This document shows, piece after piece, positions 18,487 to 25,568 of a DNA stretch of 64,000 nt. The position numbers were made by a program, and so were the translations under genes. The number at the start of each line of letters is the position of its first letter. Within the stretch, counting starts at the first letter, position 1. Source of the DNA: Actinacidiphila cocklensis (GTDB taxonomy: Bacteria > Actinomycetota > Actinomycetes > Streptomycetales > Streptomycetaceae); the NCBI RefSeq assembly GCF_907177275.1, contig NZ_CAJSLV010000048.1, forward strand, positions 143,466 to 207,465. Reading direction: 5' to 3'. Under the pieces are notes generated by a model. It saw only the letters and a list, made by a program, of their open reading frames with translations, searched no databases and was not told the DNA's origin.

Positions 18487-20087
18487 GCACAAACGAACTA
18501 CACTTTCGCACGGAAGATCTCACACTGGAGGACGTTGAGAAGTATTTTGTAGAAACCGATGTCGATCGTCAGACAATCGATATTCTTAAGAGTAAAAAAA
18601 CCGTGGTTCTACAGGGGGCTCGCGGCGTTGGGAAATCATTTCTTCTGAAGGTCGCCCAAAAGGAGATGGATGACGAATTTTCCAACTCTAAGACCCTTGC
18701 AGTCTATGTCACCTTCAATAAAGCTGGCCTCCTCCAGACATCCGAGCCGGAACGATTCAAGCATTGGATGCTTGCCAAGATCTGCAATCGGATCATTAGG
18801 GAAGCACGCAAGAAGGGGGTGCTTCAAAACCACAGCAGCGTATTTTCGACCCTCTCTGCTGGAGGGGACGACGAGGTCACTGCTTCACGTCTCGAAACCC
18901 TCTGGCGCGGGCTGGAAGACGCCTGGAAAACAGACTCGCCTCCAATCCAGGCAGATTCAGGCCTCGACCCCGAGATGATCAAGGATGCCGTCGAGGATCT
19001 GTGTGATGAAACAGGTGTTGGCAGGGTTGTCCTTCTCGTTGACGAAGCGGCTCATGTCTTCATCCCCGAGCAGCAGAGACAATTTTTCACGGTAATGCGA
19101 GACCTCAGGAGCCCGTATCTTTCAGTTAAAGCAGCCGTGTACCCTGGCGTCACCTATTTTGGCGACTCCTTTCAGATGAGCCATGACGCCGAACTAATTA
19201 ACGTTAACCGAAATATTTTGGACCCCGAGTATCTGAGTTCCATGAGGCAAATTGTGATTCGACAGGATCCCAGCCTTGAAGTAATAGTCAACCGTCACGG
19301 CGCGGTATTCGACGCTCTAGCTTTCGCCGCAAGCGGTAATCCTCGAACACTACTGAAGACAATGTCTTCCGCTTCCCCCCTCAATACCAATAACGCTCAG
19401 CGAGTAATGAGGGAGTACTATCGCGACATAATCTGGTCAGAGCATTCCGCTCTTGGAGATCGTTATATAGGCCACCGCACCGTGATCGACTGGGGTCGCG
19501 AGTTTCTACAGCAAGAAGTAATTCCGATGCTACGCAGGAACCAACGCAACTCGGGTGACCCGGACAAGCGCGTATTCTTGTGGATCCATCGGGATGCGCC
19601 GGCAGCGGTGAAGGAAGCATTGCGCCTGCTTTGCTACAGCGGAATCTTGCACGAAGCTGGCAGCGGATTGGTCGCCACTCGCGGTGTAACGGGTACTCGA
19701 TACATGTTGAATATCGGCACTCGAACCGGACCCGAGTCGGATCCTGTAACTGCAACGAATTGGCTAAGGGAGGCGATTTCGATCAAGCGGATGATCGAAT
19801 TTGGGGCCAATCATGAACTGTATGGAAGTATCGCGAAGCTCGACGTGGAAAGAATGGACGAGGTTCGGCAAGAGTTCATCAAATCTCAGCTCGATCGGAG
19901 TGTTGACCAGCTGGACATGACGGCTTTTGCTCGACAAAAACTCAGAGAGCTTGGATTCGACACCGTAGGGAAGATCCTTGCCGCCTCCGAGGCCGACTTC
20001 CAGCAAGCCAGGTACGTCGGCGCTGTCCGTTCACGCCGGATGATGAACATAGCCACCGCCGCAGTAATGGAGTACCTTTCCGGCTGA
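18483..20087 (+). CDS. ORC/STAND-like P-loop ATPase with C-terminal HhH (RNA polymerase alpha-CTD-like) domain
   Basis: 534 residues, start GTG 18483 overlapping the HEPN-like gene. Walker A is LQGARGVGKSFLLK (residues 43-56) and Walker B is VVLLVDEAAHVF (181-192). The region after it, with YLSVKAAVYPGVTYFG and ASGNPRTLLKTM, resembles the sensor and winged-helix parts of ORC/CDC6- or STAND-type AAA+ proteins. The last ~55 residues (ARQKLRELGFDTVGKILAAS then MMNIATAAVMEYL) look like a helix-hairpin-helix of the RpoA C-terminal type, suggesting nucleic-acid binding. Codon use and lower GC mark it as a recent import within the element. It is probably the sensor or switch half of a defence pair; no target is known. 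Confidence 0.72.
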   Translation: MSTNELHFRTEDLTLEDVEKYFVETDVDRQTIDILKSKKTVVLQGARGVGKSFLLKVAQKEMDDEFSNSKTLAVYVTFNKAGLLQTSEPERFKHWMLAKICNRIIREARKKGVLQNHSSVFSTLSAGGDDEVTASRLETLWRGLEDAWKTDSPPIQADSGLDPEMIKDAVEDLCDETGVGRVVLLVDEAAHVFIPEQQRQFFTVMRDLRSPYLSVKAAVYPGVTYFGDSFQMSHDAELINVNRNILDPEYLSSMRQIVIRQDPSLEVIVNRHGAVFDALAFAASGNPRTLLKTMSSASPLNTNNAQRVMREYYRDIIWSEHSALGDRYIGHRTVIDWGREFLQQEVIPMLRRNQRNSGDPDKRVFLWIHRDAPAAVKEALRLLCYSGILHEAGSGLVATRGVTGTRYMLNIGTRTGPESDPVTATNWLREAISIKRMIEFGANHELYGSIAKLDVERMDEVRQEFIKSQLDRSVDQLDMTAFARQKLRELGFDTVGKILAASEADFQQARYVGAVRSRRMMNIATAAVMEYLSG

Positions 20088-20147
20088 GATTCCCCCATTC
20101 ATTCCTTCGCTATCCGAGCGCCCTCGACTCGCAATTCCCTATCGAGC

Positions 20148-20891
20148 TTAGATTTCTTCCAGGGATGTACAGCAACGAGCACCGTTCCAGACTCGTTCGA
20201 AGCTCTCCGCGTAGTTCGCGCCGAGCATCCCGGCTTCGGTCAGGCGGGCATGGAAGACCGGGGCGGTTGCTGCGGGTTGGGCGTAGACGTGGGGGTTGAT
20301 GAGTAGGTCGTCGTCCGCGCGGTAGATGGAGTTGTACAGCGCCGTGCGGTGGAGGCGGACTTCCACGGCAGGTAGCAGAGCCAGCGGCCGGAGCAGGGCG
20401 AGGGCGTTGCGGATACGGGCGGACATGGCGTCGCCGATGCCCTCGGACTCGCCTCGCTCGGCCACCTCCGGGCTGTCCGGGTCGCCGAGTAGGAGGCGGA
20501 CCTGGACGCCCGCGCGAGCCTTGTCGGCCAGGGTGTGCAGGATGCCGGGGTCCTCGACTAGGAACAGGGCGCTGTACGCGAGGATGCCGATCTCCCGTTC
20601 GGCGCCCGCGAAGTGGCGGAGCCACGTCTCACGCGGCACCGCCCAACGGTGCGGGTAGATCGTCAGGATCTCGCCGCCCGGAGGAACGCGCGGGCGCGAG
20701 TGTGCCGCGTTGGGCCACAGCTCGTGCTCGCCCCGGCCGACCAGTGCCGCGAGCGCAGCGCGGTTGCGCGCGTAGGGAACGCGGCCGGCGCACCACTGCT
20801 CGACGGTCTTCGGATCGACGTCGAGTCGGGCCGCGACATCGGCGGAGTCGAGGCCGGCGGACATGAGGGCGCGACGGAGCGCGTCGTTCAC
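20148..20891 (-). CDS. HTH protein with DUF5919/PLD-like C-terminal domain, paralog A
   Basis: 247 residues, start GTG 20891 after GGGGGAAGC. The N-terminal HTH (1-60) includes SADVAARLDVDPKTVEQWCA, then YARNRAALAALVGRGEHELW. The C-terminal domain begins GGEILTIYPHRWAVPRETWL and has GILAYSALFLVEDPG, GVQVRLLLGDPDSPEVAERG and LHRTALYNSIYRADDDLLIN. The last two resemble phospholipase-D-like strands, although only fragments of an HxK motif are visible. It is clearly paralogous to the protein at 24168-24908 along its whole length. Such proteins recur beside NUDIX genes in Streptomyces elements. It is convergent with the ATPase gene and divergent from 21059. Confidence 0.75.
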   Translation of the reverse strand: MNDALRRALMSAGLDSADVAARLDVDPKTVEQWCAGRVPYARNRAALAALVGRGEHELWPNAAHSRPRVPPGGEILTIYPHRWAVPRETWLRHFAGAEREIGILAYSALFLVEDPGILHTLADKARAGVQVRLLLGDPDSPEVAERGESEGIGDAMSARIRNALALLRPLALLPAVEVRLHRTALYNSIYRADDDLLINPHVYAQPAATAPVFHARLTEAGMLGANYAESFERVWNGARCCTSLEEI

Positions 20892-21058
20892 GCTTCCCCC
20901 TTGTTCGGGGTGTGGACGACTTCAGACTAGCCAAGAAATCCCTAGACGTCCCTCAAGACGTGGTGTCCGCGCCGCCGTATCGCCCCGAATCTCTCGTAAG
21001 GGACCCCGCGACCGCGCAGCCGGCCGGGGGCATGGCCACTCTGCGAGGGAGAGACGAC

Positions 21059-21109
21059 GTGCAAGTGCCGCAGCACCACCTGTTCGGATGGACGGGACCT
21101 GAGCAATGA
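21059..21109 (+). CDS. 16-residue upstream peptide coupled to the ATP-binding protein
   Basis: GTG 21059 is preceded by GAGGGAGAGACGAC, the best Shine-Dalgarno in this intergenic region. It opens a frame reading VQVPQHHLFGWTGPEQ, whose TGA overlaps the ATG of the next gene (ATGA, 21106-21109). The next gene has no good ribosome-binding site of its own. This looks like a coupling leader peptide or a very small protein. The evidence is arrangement only. Confidence 0.45.
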   Translation: MQVPQHHLFGWTGPEQ

Positions 21110-21558
21110 CCACAGGCACACCCGCAACGCACGTCGACGAGCGCCCCACCGCCGTATTCAGGATCTGGCCGCGCAGCGTCCGTTCGGTGACCCGAGCACG
21201 GCACCTCCTGGCGCAGCACCTGGACGTCTGGGGCCTACCCCACCTCTCCGAATCGGCCGAGCTGGTGATCTCCGAGCTGGTCACGAACGCGGTCAATCAC
21301 GCCCGCTCGCCGCGCGGGCACCTCATCGGAACCCGCTTCGAACGCCTTGAGAGCGGCGGCGTGCGCATCGAGGTCCATGACGCCAGCGAGCGCAAGCCGG
21401 AGCTCCGGGAAGCCTCCGCAGATGCGGAGTTCGGACGGGGGCTGGCCCTGGTCGACGCGCTCACCAATGGCCAATGGGGCGTGAGCATCCGCGAGGGGCC
21501 GGGCAAGATGGTCTGGGCCGTCTGCACCAACGACGAGAAGATCGGGACTCCCCAGTGA
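21106..21558 (+). CDS. HATPase (RsbW-like) anti-sigma/regulatory protein
   Basis: 150-residue GHKL-fold ATP-binding protein. The N box is AELVISELVTNAVNHA (residues 49-64). IEVHDASERKPELRE corresponds to the G1 box and FGRGLALVDALTNGQWGV to the G2 region. Single-domain proteins like this in Streptomyces are annotated as anti-sigma or serine kinase-like regulators. No partner sigma factor or anti-anti-sigma is encoded in the element. Translation is probably coupled to the 16-residue upstream peptide. Its stop overlaps the next gene's GTG (GTGA, 21555-21558). Confidence 0.85.
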   Translation: MTTGTPATHVDERPTAVFRIWPRSVRSVTRARHLLAQHLDVWGLPHLSESAELVISELVTNAVNHARSPRGHLIGTRFERLESGGVRIEVHDASERKPELREASADAEFGRGLALVDALTNGQWGVSIREGPGKMVWAVCTNDEKIGTPQ

Positions 21559-21974
21559 CGCCCGGAGCGGATGACGTCCCGTCTCCTCTCAGGCCGGACT
21601 CGGCGACACCGCAGCATGGCGCGCAGTGCTTGAAGTGCGGTGGCGACCTGGTGGTGTGCACGCAGTGCGAGTCGACGTCCTACTGTCCGGCCTGCGCCCT
21701 ACCGCGCCGACGCAAGCGCACGCGCGTCCTGCGACAGGACCCGGCAGGGGTGACATGGGCACGGGAGAAGGCCGGTCTGACCAAGAGGGCGCTTGCCCAG
21801 CAAGTGGGCATCTCCGAACAGCTCATGGGCGAGATCGAGTCCGGATGGGGCAACGCCACACCCGCGTACCTGGCCAAGATCGCCGAGGTGCTGAGGTGCC
21901 CCGTCGTCATCCTGGAGCGCAACCCTCCTGATCCGAACCGCCCGAGTGCTGCCCCTACTCGGCACGGCCAGTAG
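21555..21974 (+). CDS. Zinc-ribbon plus XRE-family HTH regulator
   Basis: 139 residues, start GTG 21555 overlapping the upstream stop. The N-terminal part has CLKCGG, CTQC and YCPAC, three Cys pairs fitting a treble-clef/zinc ribbon (residues 25-47). A basic linker PRRRKRTRV follows, then an XRE-type HTH (about 65-120, AREKAGLTKRALAQQVGISE and LAKIAEVLRCPVVIL). Together with the anti-sigma-like partner it is the regulatory core of many Streptomyces mobile elements. It is a probable DNA-binding regulator of element genes. The hairpin at 22043-22072 follows. Confidence 0.8.
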   Translation: MTPGADDVPSPLRPDSATPQHGAQCLKCGGDLVVCTQCESTSYCPACALPRRRKRTRVLRQDPAGVTWAREKAGLTKRALAQQVGISEQLMGEIESGWGNATPAYLAKIAEVLRCPVVILERNPPDPNRPSAAPTRHGQ

Positions 21975-22042
21975 AAGACCCGATCGATCACACCCGATGG
22001 CTGCCGATTCCGGGCAAGGGCAGTGCACAACCTCCTCTGTAC

Positions 22043-22072
22043 CGGCTGCGGCGCGATCACGTGCCGCAGCCG
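22043..22072 (+). terminator. Hairpin downstream of the XRE gene
   Basis: Arms CGGCTGCGGC (22043-22052) and GCCGCAGCCG (22063-22072), about 70 nt after the XRE stop and 145 nt before the GntR start. It is a probable terminator. The rest of the 240-bp gap shows no gene. Confidence 0.6.
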
Positions 22073-22215
22073 ATACGGGCGAACTCCGCCGATGACGTCG
22101 TCCGCCTCCTCTCCACGCCTCCACATGCGCGACGATGGGCACCGGTAGGAACACCAAGGGCTCGACAGGCGGACACCCGGCCTTGGGCTGATATCCGACG
22201 ACGAAGGGACGACGA

Positions 22216-22665
22216 GTGGGCTCGCGCTCGACGCCGTGGGGCGCGTACAAGACCATCACGGACGCCCTGCGCCGCCGCATCACCGCGGGCGAGTTTCCAC
22301 CGGGCGTGCAACTCCCCAGCGAGGCCGCGCTTCGGGCGGAGTATGGCGTTGCCCGCAATACGCTGCGGCGCGCACTCTCCGACCTGGAACACGAAGGCCT
22401 GCTCGTCACCATGCCCGGACGCGGACGCCTCGCCGCATCCCAGATGGACACCACGCCCCCGGCACCGATCTTCCGGCGAATCTCCGCCGACCTCCGCGCC
22501 GCGATCGAACGTGGCGAGCTGAACCGAGGGGACATCCTTCCCAGCGAGGCCGCGCTGACAGCGCAATACGAGGTCTCCCGTTGGACAGCCCGACAAGCCC
22601 TCATCGATCTGGAGGCCGCAGGGCTGATCGAGACGCGTCACGGCAAAGGCAGGTTCGTGAAGTAG
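22216..22665 (+). CDS. Tandem-domain GntR-type regulator
   Basis: 149 residues carrying two consecutive GntR winged-helix domains and no ligand-binding domain. Domain 1 (about 10-75) reads YKTITDALRRRITAGEFPPG, then LPSEAALRAEYGVARNTLRR. Domain 2 (about 84-149) reads FRRISADLRAAIERGELNRG, then LPSEAALTAQYEVSRWTARQ and ends HGKGRFVK. The start is GTG 22216 after GAAGGGACGACGA. GntR proteins such as KorSA of pSAM2 repress transfer genes in actinomycete elements. This one is a candidate ligand for the palindrome at 25109-25135. A two-headed monomer could bind a palindrome without dimerising. Confidence 0.85.
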   Translation: MGSRSTPWGAYKTITDALRRRITAGEFPPGVQLPSEAALRAEYGVARNTLRRALSDLEHEGLLVTMPGRGRLAASQMDTTPPAPIFRRISADLRAAIERGELNRGDILPSEAALTAQYEVSRWTARQALIDLEAAGLIETRHGKGRFVK

Positions 22666-22690
22666 TGCGTGGCGCCGTTAGCCTCGACTC

Positions 22691-23236
22691 ATGACGTCGG
22701 TCCCGTGGTCACAGCAGCTTGCCGGCGACCTGCTCGCCGGACCGCTTCCGCGCCGCTGGGCGCACTCGCAAGGCGTCGGCCGCAAGGCCGAGTCCATCGC
22801 CCGCGTCCTCGGGGCCGATGCCGAGCTGCTGATCTGTGCCGCGTGGCTTCACGACGTCGGGTACGCGCCGTCGCTCGTCAAGACAGGCCTTCACTCCCTC
22901 GACGGCGCCCGCTACCTACGCGACGTGGAGCAGGCCGACCCCCGCGTGTGCGCCCTGGTCGCGTACCACTCCTGCGCTCACATCGAAGCCCGCAACCGCG
23001 GCCTTGGCGAAGAACTCGACGCAGAGTTCGAGCCCCCCACCGGATTGCTCACCGACGCCTTGACCTACTGCGACATGACGACGACACCGTACGGTGAGCC
23101 GGTCGGCGTCGAGACGCGGCTGTCCGAGATCCTTTCGCGCTACGGCCCCGGGGCTGTCGTCACCGAATCCATCACCGAAGCGAGCCCGCACATCATCGGT
23201 TCGGCACGGCGGATCGAGGCTCTGCTCGTCACGTAG
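22691..23236 (+). CDS. HD-domain phosphohydrolase
   Basis: 181 residues, starting 25 nt after the GntR gene. The HD motif is WLHDVGYAPSLV (residues 54-65), preceded by RRWAHSQGVGRKAESIARVL, whose His is the usual first metal ligand. VAYHSCAHIEA and LTYCDMTT supply later ligands. The fold is that of small HDIG/HDc enzymes acting on nucleotides. Homologues are frequent in Streptomyces chromosomes and elements, typically beside GntR genes. The substrate is unknown. The 3' end overlaps that of the opposing gene by 8 bp. Confidence 0.85.
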   Translation: MTSVPWSQQLAGDLLAGPLPRRWAHSQGVGRKAESIARVLGADAELLICAAWLHDVGYAPSLVKTGLHSLDGARYLRDVEQADPRVCALVAYHSCAHIEARNRGLGEELDAEFEPPTGLLTDALTYCDMTTTPYGEPVGVETRLSEILSRYGPGAVVTESITEASPHIIGSARRIEALLVT

Positions 23237-23711
23237 CCGAGCGCTGCGCGCGGATGAGCGTTCCCTGTTCGTCGCGGTTCCAGTGGCGGCCGGCGCTGTC
23301 GAGGAACTCGATCTCTATCGGCTCCGGCTCGACGTACGACCGCAGCCATTCGCGCGGCGCGGGGCGTCGTATGGTCTGGCTCGGTGGGACGAGGCCGATG
23401 AACTCGGTCTGCGACTCCTCCCCCGGGAGGGCGGGCAGCGGGAGTTCGACCTCGTATATGGGCATGTCGCTGGCGTTGTGGACGTGGAAGGAAAGCTCCC
23501 GCGAGCCGTCGTCCCGGCGGTAGGCCTCGACCCACGCGCTGACGCGCGCCGCCTGGGCGCGGCGGGCCTCCTCGTCGCGGTCGGCCTCTCGGCGGTGTTC
23601 GCGGCGGAGGAGGACGAATCCGGTGCCGAAGGCGCCGACCGTGCCGATGGAGGAGAAGACGTCGGCCGCGGTGCTGACCCAGTCGCTACCCAAGCTGCGG
23701 CAGCCCTTCAC
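23229..23711 (-). CDS. Small membrane-anchored protein, function unknown
   Basis: 160 residues, probably starting at GTG 23711 inside the 3' end of the NUDIX gene (26-bp overlap). A short N-terminal membrane segment (ADVFSSIGTVGAFGTGFVLL) is followed by a charged coiled stretch (RREHRREADRDEEARRAQAA) and a beta-rich C-terminal domain (RELSFHVHNASDMPIYEVEL, IEIEFLDSAGRHWNRDEQGT). The layout is the common actinobacterial one of a TM anchor plus an immunoglobulin-like domain seen beside mobile-element genes. It is the third gene of the operon HTH/DUF5919 - NUDIX - this gene. Confidence 0.65.
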   Translation of the reverse strand: MKGCRSLGSDWVSTAADVFSSIGTVGAFGTGFVLLRREHRREADRDEEARRAQAARVSAWVEAYRRDDGSRELSFHVHNASDMPIYEVELPLPALPGEESQTEFIGLVPPSQTIRRPAPREWLRSYVEPEPIEIEFLDSAGRHWNRDEQGTLIRAQRSAT

Positions 23712-24171
23712 CTTGCAGGTAGGCGTCGATCCGGTGGCGCATGGAGTCGTCCATCTTCAGGCCCTGGACGTCGTCGCGCGGGACCCAGACCACCTCACGA
23801 GACTCGTCGCTCGGAGTCGGCTCGCCGCCGACGTACTCCGCGGTGAAAACGATCGAGAACTCCTGCCGCACCTCGTCATTGCTCGTGTAGTGGATGAGGT
23901 GGCGGGGGTCGGTGTAGATACCGACGAGCCCGGTGACCCGGCAGTGGATCCCGGTCTCCTCCAGGGTCTCCCGGACCGCCGTCTGCACGATCGACTCCCC
24001 GAGGTCCATCGCTCCCCCGGGCACGGCCCAATTGCCGTTGTCGCTGCGGCGGATCATCAGGATGCGCCCCTCGCGGTCGGTCACGACGGCGTTCGCGGAC
24101 GGGACGAGGCTGTTGGCGGACGGCGCACTCGGGTCGTCGAAGTAGTCGATGCGGCTCGGCATGGTCGTCAT
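23686..24171 (-). CDS. NUDIX hydrolase, possible Pif-like transfer-immunity factor
   Basis: 161 residues. The Nudix box GGAMDLGESIVQTAVRETLE followed by ETGI (about 52-75) matches GX5EX7REUXEEXGU in full. It hydrolyses nucleoside diphosphates linked to another moiety. The start ATG 24171 overlaps the stop of the upstream HTH/DUF5919 gene in ATGA, so they are coupled. In the related element pSAM2, the immunity factor Pif carries a NUDIX motif and blocks redundant transfer between donors. By context this gene could play that role, but NUDIX genes next to such HTH proteins are common and the link is inference. Confidence 0.88.
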   Translation of the reverse strand: MTTMPSRIDYFDDPSAPSANSLVPSANAVVTDREGRILMIRRSDNGNWAVPGGAMDLGESIVQTAVRETLEETGIHCRVTGLVGIYTDPRHLIHYTSNDEVRQEFSIVFTAEYVGGEPTPSDESREVVWVPRDDVQGLKMDDSMRHRIDAYLQGEGLPQLG

Positions 24172-24908
24172 GTCTCCAGTTCCCGGGCGCGGTCCCAGAC
24201 GCGTTCGAAGCTGTCCAGATAGTTGGTGACCATGCTGCCGCCGGCGACCTTGCGCAGGTGGATCACCGGGGCGTGCGTAGCAGAGAACCCGTAGATGTGG
24301 GTGTTGACGAGAAGCTGGTCGTCCGCGCGAAAGATCGAGTTGTAGAGGATCGTGTCGTGAAGACGGAACTCGATTCCCTCGACGCTCCGCAACCGCCTGT
24401 ACATCACCAGGGCGTTCCGGATCTTCGCGGCCAGTGCACCGTCAAGGCCCTCGTCCGCGCTGCGTTGGGTGACGGCCGGACTCTCGGGGTCGCCGATCAG
24501 TATCCGCACGCGCACACCCGCGTCGGCCTTGGCGCGGAAGACCTGGTGCGTTCCCGCGTCCTCCGACAGGAACAGCCCGCTGTAGACCAGGACGCCGATC
24601 TCCTGCTCCGCCGTCTCGAACATGCGCCGCCACAGGTCGGACGGAACCGCCCAGCGGTGCGGGTAGACGGTGAGGATCTCGCTCTCCGAGGCGCCCGCGA
24701 CCTGGTCGGGTGTCAGCGCGTCCGGCCACAGGTAGGTCTCGTCCAAGCCGAGTTGCGAGGCTACGGCGTACCGGTGGCGCCGGTAGGGCGTCCGGTTGGT
24801 CGTTACCCAGCGCTCCACGGTCTTGGGATCCACGTCGATCGCGTTCGCCAACTCATCAAGTGTGAGACCGCGTTCCAGCAACGCGGCCCGAAGGCGCTCA
24901 TTCTGCAT
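24168..24908 (-). CDS. HTH protein with DUF5919/PLD-like C-terminal domain, paralog B
   Basis: 246 residues, start ATG 24908 (MQNERLRAALLERGLTLDEL). The N-terminal HTH has LANAIDVDPKTVERWVTTNR. The C-terminal domain starts SEILTVYPHRWAVPSDLWRR and has IGVLVYSGLFLSEDAG, GVRVRILIGDPESPAVTQ and LHDTILYNSIFRADDQLLVN. Each block aligns with paralog A at 20148-20891. Unlike A it is translationally coupled to a NUDIX gene. A 7-bp inverted repeat CGAGACG/CGTCTCG (24929-24935 and 24954-24960) directly upstream may be its operator. Its role as regulator or effector is unknown. Confidence 0.78.
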   Translation of the reverse strand: MQNERLRAALLERGLTLDELANAIDVDPKTVERWVTTNRTPYRRHRYAVASQLGLDETYLWPDALTPDQVAGASESEILTVYPHRWAVPSDLWRRMFETAEQEIGVLVYSGLFLSEDAGTHQVFRAKADAGVRVRILIGDPESPAVTQRSADEGLDGALAAKIRNALVMYRRLRSVEGIEFRLHDTILYNSIFRADDQLLVNTHIYGFSATHAPVIHLRKVAGGSMVTNYLDSFERVWDRARELET

Positions 24909-25077
24909 GCATCGACCCCAAGACGTCACGAGACGGCTCCACGATAGGCGGGACGTCTCGCACACGTCCAGTCATGTAGTGATGACGTACCGCGCACCGG
25001 GCGCACTCTCGGTGACGTCGAAGCCGCCCCGGCATCGACGACCACCGGCAGAGTCGCAGCGCCCGGAGATCCCAGCC

Positions 25078-25135
25078 TTGACACCTCGTCAGTCGCTGGG
25101 CATCGTAAATCTGCACATGTTCAACATGTTCAGAT
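25078..25135 (+). promoter_or_regulatory. Promoter and 27-bp palindromic operator of the transfer operon
   Basis: The near-perfect palindrome runs from 25109 to 25135: left arm ATCTGCACATGTT, centre C at 25122, right arm AACATGTTCAGAT, with 12 of 13 positions symmetric. The inner ACATGTTCAACATGT is perfect. A consensus -35 box TTGACA lies at 25078-25083; the -10 is poorly defined near 25101-25108, so the palindrome would cover the -10/start region. It sits about 40 bp before the first transfer gene. It is the probable repressor site, for which the GntR protein is the best candidate. Confidence 0.7.
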
Positions 25136-25174
25136 TCTGGGCGGTGCGCTCCCCGCGAGAAGGGAGTTGTCACC

Positions 25175-25357
25175 GTGACCGCAGACCCGAACCACGACGA
25201 GGAAGTCCGATGCCAGTGCGGAGCCCGGCTCACCGAGCACAGGCGCACCCGGAAGAGCGGCTTAGGACAGTGCCGCAAGTGCCGTGCCCGCGCCCGCTGG
25301 CAGCGGAACGAGCAGGCACAGCGCCGGATCGCCGCACGGCAGATGCGGAGGCGCTGA
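25175..25357 (+). CDS. Small zinc-ribbon protein of the transfer operon
   Basis: 60 residues, GTG 25175 after a strong GAAGGGAG site. It contains two Cys pairs, VRCQCGARLTEHRRT and GLGQCRKCRARARW, fitting a single zinc finger. The C-terminus is very basic (NEQAQRRIAARQMRRR). It is the first gene of the tightly packed operon leading to the FtsK/TraB translocase. A nucleic-acid-binding role is likely but unproven. Confidence 0.7.
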   Translation: MTADPNHDEEVRCQCGARLTEHRRTRKSGLGQCRKCRARARWQRNEQAQRRIAARQMRRR

Positions 25358-25359
25358 CC

Positions 25360-25554
25360 ATGATGGTCACCGTGTCGGCCGCCGTACTGCTGGGCTGTCT
25401 GGTCTGGCTGCTGTGGAGGTACGCGAACGTTCGTGCCTGGCATGCAGCCCTCTGCGCCCTGTTCGGCTTCTACCTGGCGTCCTCGTCGTCCGGTCCGCAC
25501 ATCGCGAGCGCACTTCGGACGCTCGCGCAGTCGATCTCCACGCTCCACCTGTAG
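25360..25554 (+). CDS. Small membrane protein of the transfer operon (spread-type)
   Basis: 64 residues, ATG 25360 just after the previous stop (25357) with GCGGAGG upstream. The first half is strongly hydrophobic (VTVSAAVLLGCLVWLLWRYA) and a second segment reads LCALFGFYLASS. Two membrane passes are therefore likely, the usual make-up of plasmid spread (Spd) proteins that help plasmids move through mycelial septa. Confidence 0.7.
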   Translation: MMVTVSAAVLLGCLVWLLWRYANVRAWHAALCALFGFYLASSSSGPHIASALRTLAQSISTLHL

Positions 25555-25568
25555 AGAGGAGACGAGCC

